From Halomonas sp. NO4 (GTDB taxonomy: Bacteria; Pseudomonadota; Gammaproteobacteria; Pseudomonadales; Halomonadaceae), in assembly GCF_010994375.1 (NCBI RefSeq), contig NZ_WHMA01000016.1, positions 1 through 51,398 on the forward strand: a stretch of DNA of 51,398 nucleotides, written 5' to 3'. A program made the translations under genes and the position numbers. Below, piece by piece: positions 44,569-51,398 of the stretch; position 1 is the first letter of the stretch, and each line of letters begins with the position of its first letter. The notes beneath the pieces were generated by a model. The model ran no database searches. It saw only the letters and a list, made by a program, of their open reading frames with translations, and was not told the origin of the DNA.

Positions 44569-44599
44569 CCTCGGGACGCCGACGACAGTCGTCCCGAGG
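44569..44599 (+). terminator. Hairpin between TRAP permease and ThDP enzyme
   Basis: 10-bp stem CCTCGGGACG / CGTCCCGAGG with an 11-base loop that itself contains a GAC/GTC pair. No U tract; probably attenuates or stabilises the polycistronic message. Confidence 0.45.
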
Positions 44600-44687
44600 C
44601 CCGGGGACCGTGCGCAACCTCGGCCAATGCCGCCGCGTGTCGAACAGTCCCCGGTCTATCCCGAATTGTCCATTGGGAGTCACTACC

Positions 44688-46367
44688 ATGTCCCAGTCTT
44701 TCCGCCCCCGTTCCGGAGGTCAGGTGCTCGTCGATCAGTTGCTGATCCACGGCGTCGAATCCGCTTACTGCGTTCCGGGCGAAAGTTATCTCGAAGTACT
44801 GGATGCGCTGTATGATGTCCAGGATCGCATCAGTCTCTACAACGCACGCCATGAAGCCGGTGCCGCCAACATGGCCGAGGCATACGGCAAGTTGACCGAC
44901 AAACCGGGCATCTGTCTGGTGACACGCGGCCCCGGTGCCTGCCATGCCTCGATCGGGGTCCACATTGCCCAGCAGGATTCCACGCCCATGATCCTGTTGA
45001 TCGGCCAGGTGGACCGCCCCTCACGGGACCGTGAAGCGTTCCAGGAGATCGACTACCAGCAGATGTTCGGCAGCATCGCCAAGTGGGTAGCGCAGATCGA
45101 TGATGCTGCGCGAATTCCCGAATACATGGCACGCGCCTTCCGTGTCGCGACATCGGGCCGGCCGGGTCCGGTCGTGCTATCACTGCCTGAAGACATGCTG
45201 ACCGATGTCGTCGATACGGTGGATGCCCCTCCCTATCGCCCCACGCGTGCCGACATCGGGGCTGCCGACCTGACGCGCATCCGCGAGGCGTTATCGTCAG
45301 CAAGGCGTCCATTGCTGCTGGTCGGAGGTAGTGGCTGGGATGATACGGCCTGCCGCGACATCACGACCTTCGCCGAAGCGCACGACCTGCCGGTGGCATG
45401 CTCGTTCCGCCGCCAGGACATCGTAAACAACCGCTCTGACGTCTATATCGGCGACTTTGGAACCGCGAGTTCGCCCCAATTGGTCAAGCGCATTGCCGAG
45501 GCAGATCTACTGCTCGTGATTGGTGCACGGCTCGGGGAAATGACCACGAAGACATACACGACCTTGACACCCCCCGTCGCCAACCAGACGCTGATCCATA
45601 TCCATAGTGACAGCGATGAAATCGGCCGCGTCTACAGCCCCGAGATCGGGATAGCGGCGGCCCCGGAACGGGTCGCGCGCGCACTGCGAGACTGCCGCTG
45701 GGAGCAACTCACCGGGCGTTGGAGTGAATGGCGCCAGCAGGCCCGGCAAGCGTACTTCGACGATATCAGCAGCACAGATGAAGACGGACCGCTCAATATC
45801 GGTCAAGCCTTGATGGCCGTGCGCGATCAACTCCCCTGCGACACGGTCATCACGCTCGACGCCGGCAACCATACCGGCTGGGCCCAACGCTATCTGCGTT
45901 ACGGCCGCCCCGGCCGTCAATTGGGATCAACGTGCGGCGCCATGGGCTACTCCGTACCGGCCGCCGTATCGGCCTCACTGCAGGATCCTGAACGAGTGGT
46001 CCTCGCCTTCGTCGGCGATGGCGGTTTCATGATGAGCGGCCAGGAACTGGCCACCGCCGTACACCATGGCGGGCGTCCGATCGTATTGCTCTTCAACAAT
46101 GGCACATACGGCACCATCCGCATGCATCAGGAGCGTGAGCATCCTGAACGCATCGTTGGCACCGACCTGGTCAATCCGGATTTCCTCACGATGGCGGCAG
46201 GCATGGGGGCTTACACGGCCATGGTCAACCGCACCGACGAACTCCTGCTGGCGCTGCAGGGTGCCATTGAGGCACGCCGCCCGGCGGTCATCGAGTTGCG
46301 CACCGATCCCGAACGCATCTCGACGCGAACCACCATCACCCGACTGCGTCTCGCCAAGCGCGGCTGA
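44688..46367 (+). CDS. Thiamine-diphosphate-dependent enzyme, acetolactate-synthase-like
   Basis: ThDP enzyme of the decarboxylase/carboligase superfamily. The activating Glu56 lies in NARHEAGAANMAEAYG, and the Mg-ThDP motif starts at residue 443 (GDGGFMMSGQEL) and ends NNGTYGTIRM. Three-domain length of 559 is normal. Glu56 argues against glyoxylate carboligase, which has Val there. It could decarboxylate a 2-keto acid from the island or join two such units; substrate not predictable. The frame is open 45 codons upstream, but the ATG at 44688 has GGGAG and begins the conserved fold. Confidence 0.85.
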   Translation: MSQSFRPRSGGQVLVDQLLIHGVESAYCVPGESYLEVLDALYDVQDRISLYNARHEAGAANMAEAYGKLTDKPGICLVTRGPGACHASIGVHIAQQDSTPMILLIGQVDRPSRDREAFQEIDYQQMFGSIAKWVAQIDDAARIPEYMARAFRVATSGRPGPVVLSLPEDMLTDVVDTVDAPPYRPTRADIGAADLTRIREALSSARRPLLLVGGSGWDDTACRDITTFAEAHDLPVACSFRRQDIVNNRSDVYIGDFGTASSPQLVKRIAEADLLLVIGARLGEMTTKTYTTLTPPVANQTLIHIHSDSDEIGRVYSPEIGIAAAPERVARALRDCRWEQLTGRWSEWRQQARQAYFDDISSTDEDGPLNIGQALMAVRDQLPCDTVITLDAGNHTGWAQRYLRYGRPGRQLGSTCGAMGYSVPAAVSASLQDPERVVLAFVGDGGFMMSGQELATAVHHGGRPIVLLFNNGTYGTIRMHQEREHPERIVGTDLVNPDFLTMAAGMGAYTAMVNRTDELLLALQGAIEARRPAVIELRTDPERISTRTTITRLRLAKRG

Positions 46368-46406
46368 CACCCACGACATCGAACGCCTCACCCACTGGAG
46401 CCCGAC

Positions 46407-47834
46407 ATGCCCGACGCCCTGAAGCGACAGCCGTTCGCCAACGAGTTGCTCGACACGCTGGTCCATCGACTCGGGGCCGACTACGTACTGACCGAAGCTG
46501 CCGACATACTGCCTTATGTCCAGGAACAGCGCCGGCTGTATCCAGGGGATGCATTGGCCGTGGTATTGCCGGCCTGCACCGCCGATGTCGCCTTCATCGT
46601 CGAGCAGTGTCGCGAGCATGGAGTGCCGTTGGTACCGCAAGGTGGGAACACCGGGCTGGTGGGAGGCGGCGTACCGCAGCAGAGCCTCGTCGTGGCACTG
46701 GGACGCATGAATCGGATTCGCGACATCGATCCCACCAATGCCACCATCACCGTGGAGGCGGGCTGTATCCTGCAAGTGGTGCAAGAGGCCGCCCATGACG
46801 CCGGGCGTCTGTTTCCGCTATCGCTGGCCGCAGAGGGATCGTGTCAGATCGGCGGGAATCTGGCCACGAACGCCGGCGGCATCAATGTGCTGCGCTATGG
46901 CAATGCCCGTGACCTAGTGCTCGGGCTGGAAGTGGTGCTGGCCGATGGCCGCGTCATGAACGGATTGACCGCCTTGCGCAAGGACAACACCGGTTACGAT
47001 CTCAAGCAATTCTTCATCGGCTCCGAGGGCACGCTGGGCATCATCACGGCTGCCGTGCTCAAGTTGTTTCCCATGCCGCGAGTGACAGCCACCGCGCTGG
47101 TCGGTTGCGACTCTCCGCATCAGGTGCTGGCATTGTACGACCAGTTGCGGGGCCAACTCAGCGATACATTGACGGCCTTCGAGTTCCTGCCGCGCTTTGC
47201 GATGGACGCCGTGCTGTCCCACATTCAGGGAGCACGCGCGCCCTTCGACCAGAGCTACACGTCATACGCGTTGATCGAGCTGACGACTCCGGATGCCGGT
47301 CTCGATCTGAATACCCGTCTGGAAGCGGCCCTGGCCGACGCCTTCGAGAACGACGTGATCAAGGATGCCGTCATCGCCACGAGCAGCGCGCAATCACAGG
47401 CGTTGTGGCGGCTGCGTGAAGGAGTTGCGGAAGCACAGATCGCCGAAGGCGCCTCGATCAAGCACGACATCTCCGTACCGGTATCGCGTATCGCGGATTT
47501 CATCGAGGCCGCCAGCGCCGCCTGCCGGTCGATCCTCCCGGCATGCCGCATTTGCGCCTTCGGCCATGTCGGTGACGGCAACCTCCACTTCAATGTCAGC
47601 CAGCCCGAGGCCATGGATACTGCCGCTTTCATGGACCTGACACCGCAGTTCAACCGTGCCGTACACGATCTGGTCGCTGACATGAATGGCTCGATTTCGG
47701 CAGAGCATGGTATCGGGCTCGCCAAACGGACCGAGTTGCGCCGCTACCAGGACCCCGTCGCCCTGGCGATGATGGAACGCATCAAGGCGGCGCTGGATCC
47801 CGAAGGATTATTCAATCCCGGCAAACTGCTATAG
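46407..47834 (+). CDS. FAD-linked D-2-hydroxyacid dehydrogenase
   Basis: Flavoprotein of the FAD_binding_4 / FAD-oxidase_C family (D-lactate, D-2-hydroxyglutarate, glycolate dehydrogenases). The FAD pyrophosphate loop is PQGGNTGLVGG (77-87), followed by SLAAEGSCQIGGNLATNAGG, GYDLKQFFIGSEGTLG, and in the C-terminal domain GHVGDGNLHFNV (386-397) and EHGIG. 475 residues fits D-2-hydroxyglutarate/D-lactate types. It would oxidise a D-2-hydroxy acid to the keto acid, a logical partner of a racemase that makes the D form. 39 bases after the ThDP enzyme; last plus-strand gene. Confidence 0.9.
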   Translation: MPDALKRQPFANELLDTLVHRLGADYVLTEAADILPYVQEQRRLYPGDALAVVLPACTADVAFIVEQCREHGVPLVPQGGNTGLVGGGVPQQSLVVALGRMNRIRDIDPTNATITVEAGCILQVVQEAAHDAGRLFPLSLAAEGSCQIGGNLATNAGGINVLRYGNARDLVLGLEVVLADGRVMNGLTALRKDNTGYDLKQFFIGSEGTLGIITAAVLKLFPMPRVTATALVGCDSPHQVLALYDQLRGQLSDTLTAFEFLPRFAMDAVLSHIQGARAPFDQSYTSYALIELTTPDAGLDLNTRLEAALADAFENDVIKDAVIATSSAQSQALWRLREGVAEAQIAEGASIKHDISVPVSRIADFIEAASAACRSILPACRICAFGHVGDGNLHFNVSQPEAMDTAAFMDLTPQFNRAVHDLVADMNGSISAEHGIGLAKRTELRRYQDPVALAMMERIKAALDPEGLFNPGKLL

Positions 47835-47836
47835 CC

Positions 47837-48586
47837 TCATCCCCGCCCGACATAGGGCATATTGGTAGCCATCACCGTCATGAACTGCACATTCGCTGCC
47901 AGAGGCAGACTAGCCATGTGCACGATTGCCCGTCCCACCTCCTCGACATTCATGCGAGGCTCGGGCACGACATCGCCATTGGGCTGCAGAATGCCCTCGG
48001 CCATGCGGGCCGTCATCTCGGTATCGGCATTCCCGATGTCGATCTGGCCGCAGGCGATATCATAGGCACGGCCATCCAGCGACAGAGACCGCGTCAGCCC
48101 GGTAATCGCATGCTTGGTGGCCGTATAGGCCACACTCAACGGTCGAGGCACATAAGCGGAAATCGAGCCGTTGTTGATGATTCGGCCACCTCGTGGCGAC
48201 TGCTCGCGCATGAGACGAAACGCCGCTCTGGCGCACAGGAAGCTGCCGGTCAGGTTGGTATCGACGACCTCCCGCCATACGGCGACCGGCAACTCATCCG
48301 GAGTCGCCGGTGGTGCCCCGCGTCCCGCATTGTTGAACAGCAGATCCACCCGGTCCCAGGCAGCGGCGACCCTATCGAATGCCGCATCGACCGACGCCTC
48401 ATCGCCGACATCGGCCACTACGACCAGCGTGGCTTCGCGATCACTGGCGAGACTCGCCGTTTCCTCCAGGCGATCGCGCCGTCTCCCCACCAACGCGACG
48501 CGATACCCCTCGCTGACCAGAGCCAGCGATGCCACTCGGCCGATACCACTCCCGGCGCCTGTCACTACCGCAACTTTGCCTGTCAT
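47837..48586 (-). CDS. Short-chain dehydrogenase/reductase
   Basis: Classical SDR: cofactor motif TGAGSGIG at residues 9-16, VGRRRDR after strand 2 (basic, suggesting NADP), NNAG, the Ser in [10 protein letters not shown] and the catalytic YTATK. 249 residues. The C-terminus is variable and does not reveal the substrate. 38 bases after garD, likely cotranscribed with it; convergent with the FAD dehydrogenase, whose stop is 2 bases away. Confidence 0.88.
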   Translation of the reverse strand: MTGKVAVVTGAGSGIGRVASLALVSEGYRVALVGRRRDRLEETASLASDREATLVVVADVGDEASVDAAFDRVAAAWDRVDLLFNNAGRGAPPATPDELPVAVWREVVDTNLTGSFLCARAAFRLMREQSPRGGRIINNGSISAYVPRPLSVAYTATKHAITGLTRSLSLDGRAYDIACGQIDIGNADTEMTARMAEGILQPNGDVVPEPRMNVEEVGRAIVHMASLPLAANVQFMTVMATNMPYVGRG

Positions 48587-48624
48587 GATGCTCTCCTCAA
48601 TGGTCCTCGTCGCAGCTGGCGGTA

Positions 48625-50193
48625 TTACGTCACAGGGGCGGGGTTGAACAGCGCCAGATCGTTATGTATCCCCAGACGGTCGACCGCCGCCTGTTCACGC
48701 CCACTGGCAATCTCCAGGATCAGATGGAACAGTTCCCACCCCATCGTCTCGATCGTGGCCTCACCGGAAGCGATGCGGCCGGCGTCCAGATCGATGAGAT
48801 CATGCCAGCGGCGGCTTAACGTGGTGTTCGTCCCGACCTTAATCACCGGCACCATGGACAACCCATAAGGGGTACCGCGCCCGGTCGTGAACACATGCAT
48901 GTTCATGCCCGCCGCCAACTGCAACGTGCCGCAGATGAAGTCGCTGGCCGGGGTTGCGACGAAATTCAACCCTCGCTTGCTGATCCGCTCGCCCGGCCCG
49001 AGCACATCGACGATGGGACTCGTACCCGACTTGGCAATCGACCCCAACGCCTTCTCGATGACATTGCTCAACCCACCGCTCTTGTTTCCCGGTGACGGGT
49101 TGGCACTTCTGTCCGCCTGCCCCTGTGCCAGGTAATTGTCGTACCACGCCATTTCCTGACACAGCTTCTCGCCCACGCCCTTATCGACGACCCGTGGCGC
49201 CAGCAGGTGGATCGCATCTCGGACTTCCGTCACCTCCGAAAACATGACCGTACCACCGGCCCGTACGATCAGATCCGCCGCAAAACCGACGGCCGGGTTG
49301 GCCGTCACCCCGGAGAAGGCATCGCTGCCACCGCACTGCGTACCCACCACCAGTTCCGATACGGGGCAGGGTTCACGCCGCCGTTGATTCAGCTTGGCGA
49401 GATGCTGCTCGGCCATGGCCATGATACCGGCCACCATTTCTGCAAAACCGACAAACTGCTCGTCCTGCAAGCTGAGAATATTGCCGGTGGCCGATGCCTC
49501 CTCACTCGAGTCGTACATCTTGACGGGTTGCTGGGACACCAACGTCGACGGTTGCAGCTTTTCGCACCCCAGGCCAATGACCATCACCTCCCCGCCGAAG
49601 TTGGGGTTGAGCGTGATGTTCTTGAGGGTACGAATGGGAATGATCGCGGCAGGCGCATTGATCGCCACCCCGCAGCCATACGTATGCGTCAGCCCGACGA
49701 CATCATCGACATTGGGGTACTGCGGCAGCAATTCTGCTTTGATACGCTTGACGACATGCTCGACGGTGCCGGCGACGCACTGCACGCTTGTCGTGATACC
49801 GAGCACATTCTTCGTACCGACACTACCGTCCGCGTTGCGATACCCTTGGAAGGTATACCCTTCCAATGTTTCTAACGGCCCATACTCACGGGTCGCCAGT
49901 TGCAGTTCATGCAAGGCAGGCGGCTGACGCAACGCGATATTGAACTCGCTGACATGACCGCCCGACGGAATCGCCTCGGTTGCCGTACCAATGACCTCAC
50001 TGTAACGAACGACCGCAGCACCCACTGGAATATCCGACAAGGCGATTTTGTGCCCTTGCGGAATATCCGCAAGGGCAATCAGTCCGGTCTTTAGTTCCGT
50101 TCCAGCGGTTACCCCGCCTCGGCCGATGACGATGGCGACGTTGTCGCTTTCATGGACCTTGATGATCTTCTTGTCGTCCATGGGCTGGGTCAT
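48625..50193 (-). CDS. garD: Galactarate dehydratase
   Basis: UxaA/GarD-family dehydratase converting galactarate to 5-keto-4-deoxyglucarate. The N-terminal SAF-like domain ([26 protein letters not shown]) is followed by the GarD-type core [69 protein letters not shown] and the end [13 protein letters not shown], agreeing almost phrase by phrase with enteric GarD and less with altronate dehydratase. 522 residues equals GarD length. The ATG at 50193 has GAGGTGA 8 bases upstream; 32 more codons are open before it. A candidate operator lies ~115 bases upstream. Confidence 0.9.
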   Translation of the reverse strand: MTQPMDDKKIIKVHESDNVAIVIGRGGVTAGTELKTGLIALADIPQGHKIALSDIPVGAAVVRYSEVIGTATEAIPSGGHVSEFNIALRQPPALHELQLATREYGPLETLEGYTFQGYRNADGSVGTKNVLGITTSVQCVAGTVEHVVKRIKAELLPQYPNVDDVVGLTHTYGCGVAINAPAAIIPIRTLKNITLNPNFGGEVMVIGLGCEKLQPSTLVSQQPVKMYDSSEEASATGNILSLQDEQFVGFAEMVAGIMAMAEQHLAKLNQRRREPCPVSELVVGTQCGGSDAFSGVTANPAVGFAADLIVRAGGTVMFSEVTEVRDAIHLLAPRVVDKGVGEKLCQEMAWYDNYLAQGQADRSANPSPGNKSGGLSNVIEKALGSIAKSGTSPIVDVLGPGERISKRGLNFVATPASDFICGTLQLAAGMNMHVFTTGRGTPYGLSMVPVIKVGTNTTLSRRWHDLIDLDAGRIASGEATIETMGWELFHLILEIASGREQAAVDRLGIHNDLALFNPAPVT

Positions 50194-50399
50194 GGTTATC
50201 ACCTCATGCATATCAGACTGGGTATTGGATCCCGGCCTTCCATCCTGTCGAAACGGATACTCGAATGCCGGTTCAAAGCCTCTCCACAATTAATCATCTT
50301 ATAGGATATCATACAACATTACGAGCTTATCCAGCCCCAGCCAAACGGCCGGCGACAACCTTGTGCTCAACCCCGTCTAGGTGCTTCACCCAGTATGCG
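50194..50399 (-). promoter_or_regulatory. garD upstream region with candidate operator
   Basis: 206 bases, AT-rich in the middle. ATATCATACAACATT (50306-50320) shares 13 consecutive bases with the gntR/larA-like operator candidate. On the minus strand TTGTAT inside it could serve as a -35 hexamer with TTAATT 17 bases on, so operator and promoter may overlap. Confidence 0.5.
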
Positions 50400-50424
50400 A
50401 AAAAGGCGGCCCGCAGGCCGCCAA
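50400..50424 (-). terminator. Terminator, right copy
   Basis: Same GGCGGCC/GGCCGCC hairpin as at the left boundary, followed by UUUUU on the minus strand; terminates the intact aldehyde dehydrogenase gene before garD. Confidence 0.8.
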
Positions 50425-51265
50425 GATAACGATTCCACTCAAGGTGTCATCTCAGAAGAGGCAACCCTCAAAGCTCGCGCTGGCCGTCCACCAGGCGCGA
50501 GACATTGAGGGGGTTGTCGTCCTGGAGCGCCTCGGACAGCAGCCCTGCCGGCAGGTTCTGGTAGCACACCGGACGCAGGAAGCGCTGGATGGCCGCACTG
50601 CCCACCGAGGTCGTACGCGAATCCGAGGTGGCCGGGTAAGGCCCACCGTGGACCATGGCGTGGCACACCTCGACGCCGGTGGGCCAACCGTTGGCCAGCA
50701 CCCGACCGGCCTTGCGCTCGAGCAGCGGCAGCAGCTGCTTGGCGGTTGCCAGGTCCCCGTCGTCCATCTGCAGGGTGGCGGTGAGCTGGCCTTCCAGGGC
50801 CTCGGCTACGGCCTTCACTTCCGCGAGGTCGTCGCACTCGATGACCAGCGAGGCCGCACCGAACACCTCGGCCTGCAGGGCCTCGTCGCTCAAAAAGTCG
50901 CTGGCGCTGGCGGCAAACAGGGCTGCCTGGCACTCGTGCGGGCCGGCGCCTTCCTGGCCACGAGCGATCTCGCGCACCCTGGGGTTGGCGGCCAGGGTAC
51001 CGACACCGTCCTGGTAGGCGGCGTGGATGCCCGGGGTGAGCATGGTCTGGGCGGCGCTGCCCTTGACCGCGTCACCGGCTGCCTTGACGAAGGCATCGAG
51101 CGAGGGCCCGCTCAGGCCGATCAACAGCCCCGGGTTGGTACAGAACTGGCCGGCGCCCATGGTGAGCGAGCCGGCGAAGCCCTCGGCGATGGCCGGGCCG
51201 CGAGCGGCGAGCGCCTCGGGCAGCAGGAAGACCGGGTTGATGGAGCTCATCTCGGCATAGACCGG
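50400..51265. repeat. Direct repeat, right copy (island boundary)
   Basis: Direct repeat of 29956-30739, with the first 215 bases (50400-50614) identical. This copy keeps the 81 bases and the single T missing from the left one. Confidence 0.9.
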
Positions 51266-51398
51266 AATCGGCTGGGGGCGCGCCTGGGCCGTCTTCATCA
51301 GTGCCGTGCCGCCGCCGCGCGAGCCGGTGAAGCCCACCGCCTGGATGCGCGGGTCGGCGACCAGCGCCTGGCCGATCTCGCGACCCGAACCGAACAGC
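50468..51398 (-). CDS. Alpha-ketoglutarate semialdehyde-type dehydrogenase (partial)
   Basis: NAD(P)-dependent aldehyde dehydrogenase of the group oxidising alpha-ketoglutaric semialdehyde, the last step of oxidative galactarate, glucarate, pentonate and hydroxyproline catabolism. The visible C-terminal ~310 residues include [12 protein letters not shown], the catalytic Cys in [61 protein letters not shown] and VCYQNLP. The frame is open through the window edge; the N-terminal NAD-binding half lies beyond it. Downstream terminator is shared with the left repeat. Confidence 0.88.
   Translation of the reverse strand, partial: LFGSGREIGQALVADPRIQAVGFTGSRGGGTALMKTAQARPQPIPVYAEMSSINPVFLLPEALAARGPAIAEGFAGSLTMGAGQFCTNPGLLIGLSGPSLDAFVKAAGDAVKGSAAQTMLTPGIHAAYQDGVGTLAANPRVREIARGQEGAGPHECQAALFAASASDFLSDEALQAEVFGAASLVIECDDLAEVKAVAEALEGQLTATLQMDDGDLATAKQLLPLLERKAGRVLANGWPTGVEVCHAMVHGGPYPATSDSRTTSVGSAAIQRFLRPVCYQNLPAGLLSEALQDDNPLNVSRLVDGQREL

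Noticed and set aside
44688..46367. Glyoxylate carboligase as identity of the ThDP enzyme
   Set aside because: That enzyme lacks the ThDP-activating Glu, which is present here as Glu56.
48625..50193. Altronate dehydratase (UxaA) as identity of the GarD gene
   Set aside because: N-terminus, length of 522 and the C-terminal FNPAPVT agree with GarD; altronate dehydratases differ in these places.
30740..50399. Integrative element with tyrosine integrase or att sites
   Set aside because: No integrase, tRNA gene or short att repeat seen; the flanking repeats are hundreds of bases of protein-coding gene, which fits homologous recombination better.
1..51398. CRISPR arrays, rRNA or tRNA genes
   Set aside because: No regularly spaced repeats and no cloverleaf-like segment with TΨC-arm consensus noticed while reading; this is a visual check, not a covariance search.

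Overview
The window reads as a chromosomal segment of a high-GC gammaproteobacterium, most likely a Halomonas-type member of the Halomonadaceae. The trpEGDC order, the miaB / phoH-ybeY-corC-lnt cluster and the aroC-prmB-smrB neighbourhood are gammaproteobacterial. The PHA synthase has a Ser-Tyr-Cys-Ile-Gly-Gly active-site box and sits beside a phasin, as in halomonads. This assignment is inferred from gene content only.

Bases 1-29945 are ordinary core genome. They hold the 3' end of a TonB-dependent receptor; a minus-strand trpEGDC operon with a candidate Trp-rich leader peptide; gph; ndh; a GIY-YIG protein and rpe; a complete sulfate ABC importer in four overlapping genes; a YajG-type lipoprotein, tpm and an SH3/coiled-coil membrane protein; miaB; phoH-ybeY-corC-lnt; phaC, a phasin and a third granule-type protein; aroC, prmB and smrB; a patatin and two alpha/beta hydrolases; and a 31-residue membrane peptide translationally coupled to an AEC transporter.

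Bases 29956-51398 are different. A segment of about 20 kb lies between two direct copies of an alpha-ketoglutarate-semialdehyde-type aldehyde dehydrogenase. The left copy is a pseudogene (frameshift, 81-bp internal deletion, 5' end fused to a broken IS1595-family transposase). The right copy is open to the window edge. The two copies are identical for their first 215 bp and then diverge.

Between them is a coherent hydroxy-acid / sugar-acid catabolic island. The minus-strand unit is gntR-larC-larE-larB-HpcH aldolase-IlvD/Edd dehydratase-RraA-like aldolase-HupE/UreJ nickel permease. The divergent plus-strand unit is LarA-like racemase/epimerase, D-2-hydroxyacid dehydrogenase, TAXI-type TRAP binding protein, fused TRAP permease, ThDP-dependent enzyme and FAD-linked 2-hydroxyacid dehydrogenase. 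A third minus-strand pair is garD (galactarate dehydratase) and an SDR oxidoreductase.

My reading is that this is a self-contained nickel-pincer-nucleotide (NPN) pathway. HupE/UreJ brings in nickel; LarB, LarE and LarC build the NPN cofactor; the LarA-like enzyme uses it to racemise or epimerise a 2-hydroxy acid imported by the TAXI-TRAP system. The product would then be dehydrated, cleaved and oxidised by the co-encoded enzymes under the FadR-type GntR regulator. A 13-base motif shared by the gntR/larA and garD upstream regions, with related sequences before the TAXI gene and the IlvD/Edd gene, is a candidate operator. The substrate is unknown; aldarates (galactarate and its C2/C5 epimers) or related sugar acids are the most economical guess because of garD. 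No tRNA, rRNA or CRISPR array was seen.
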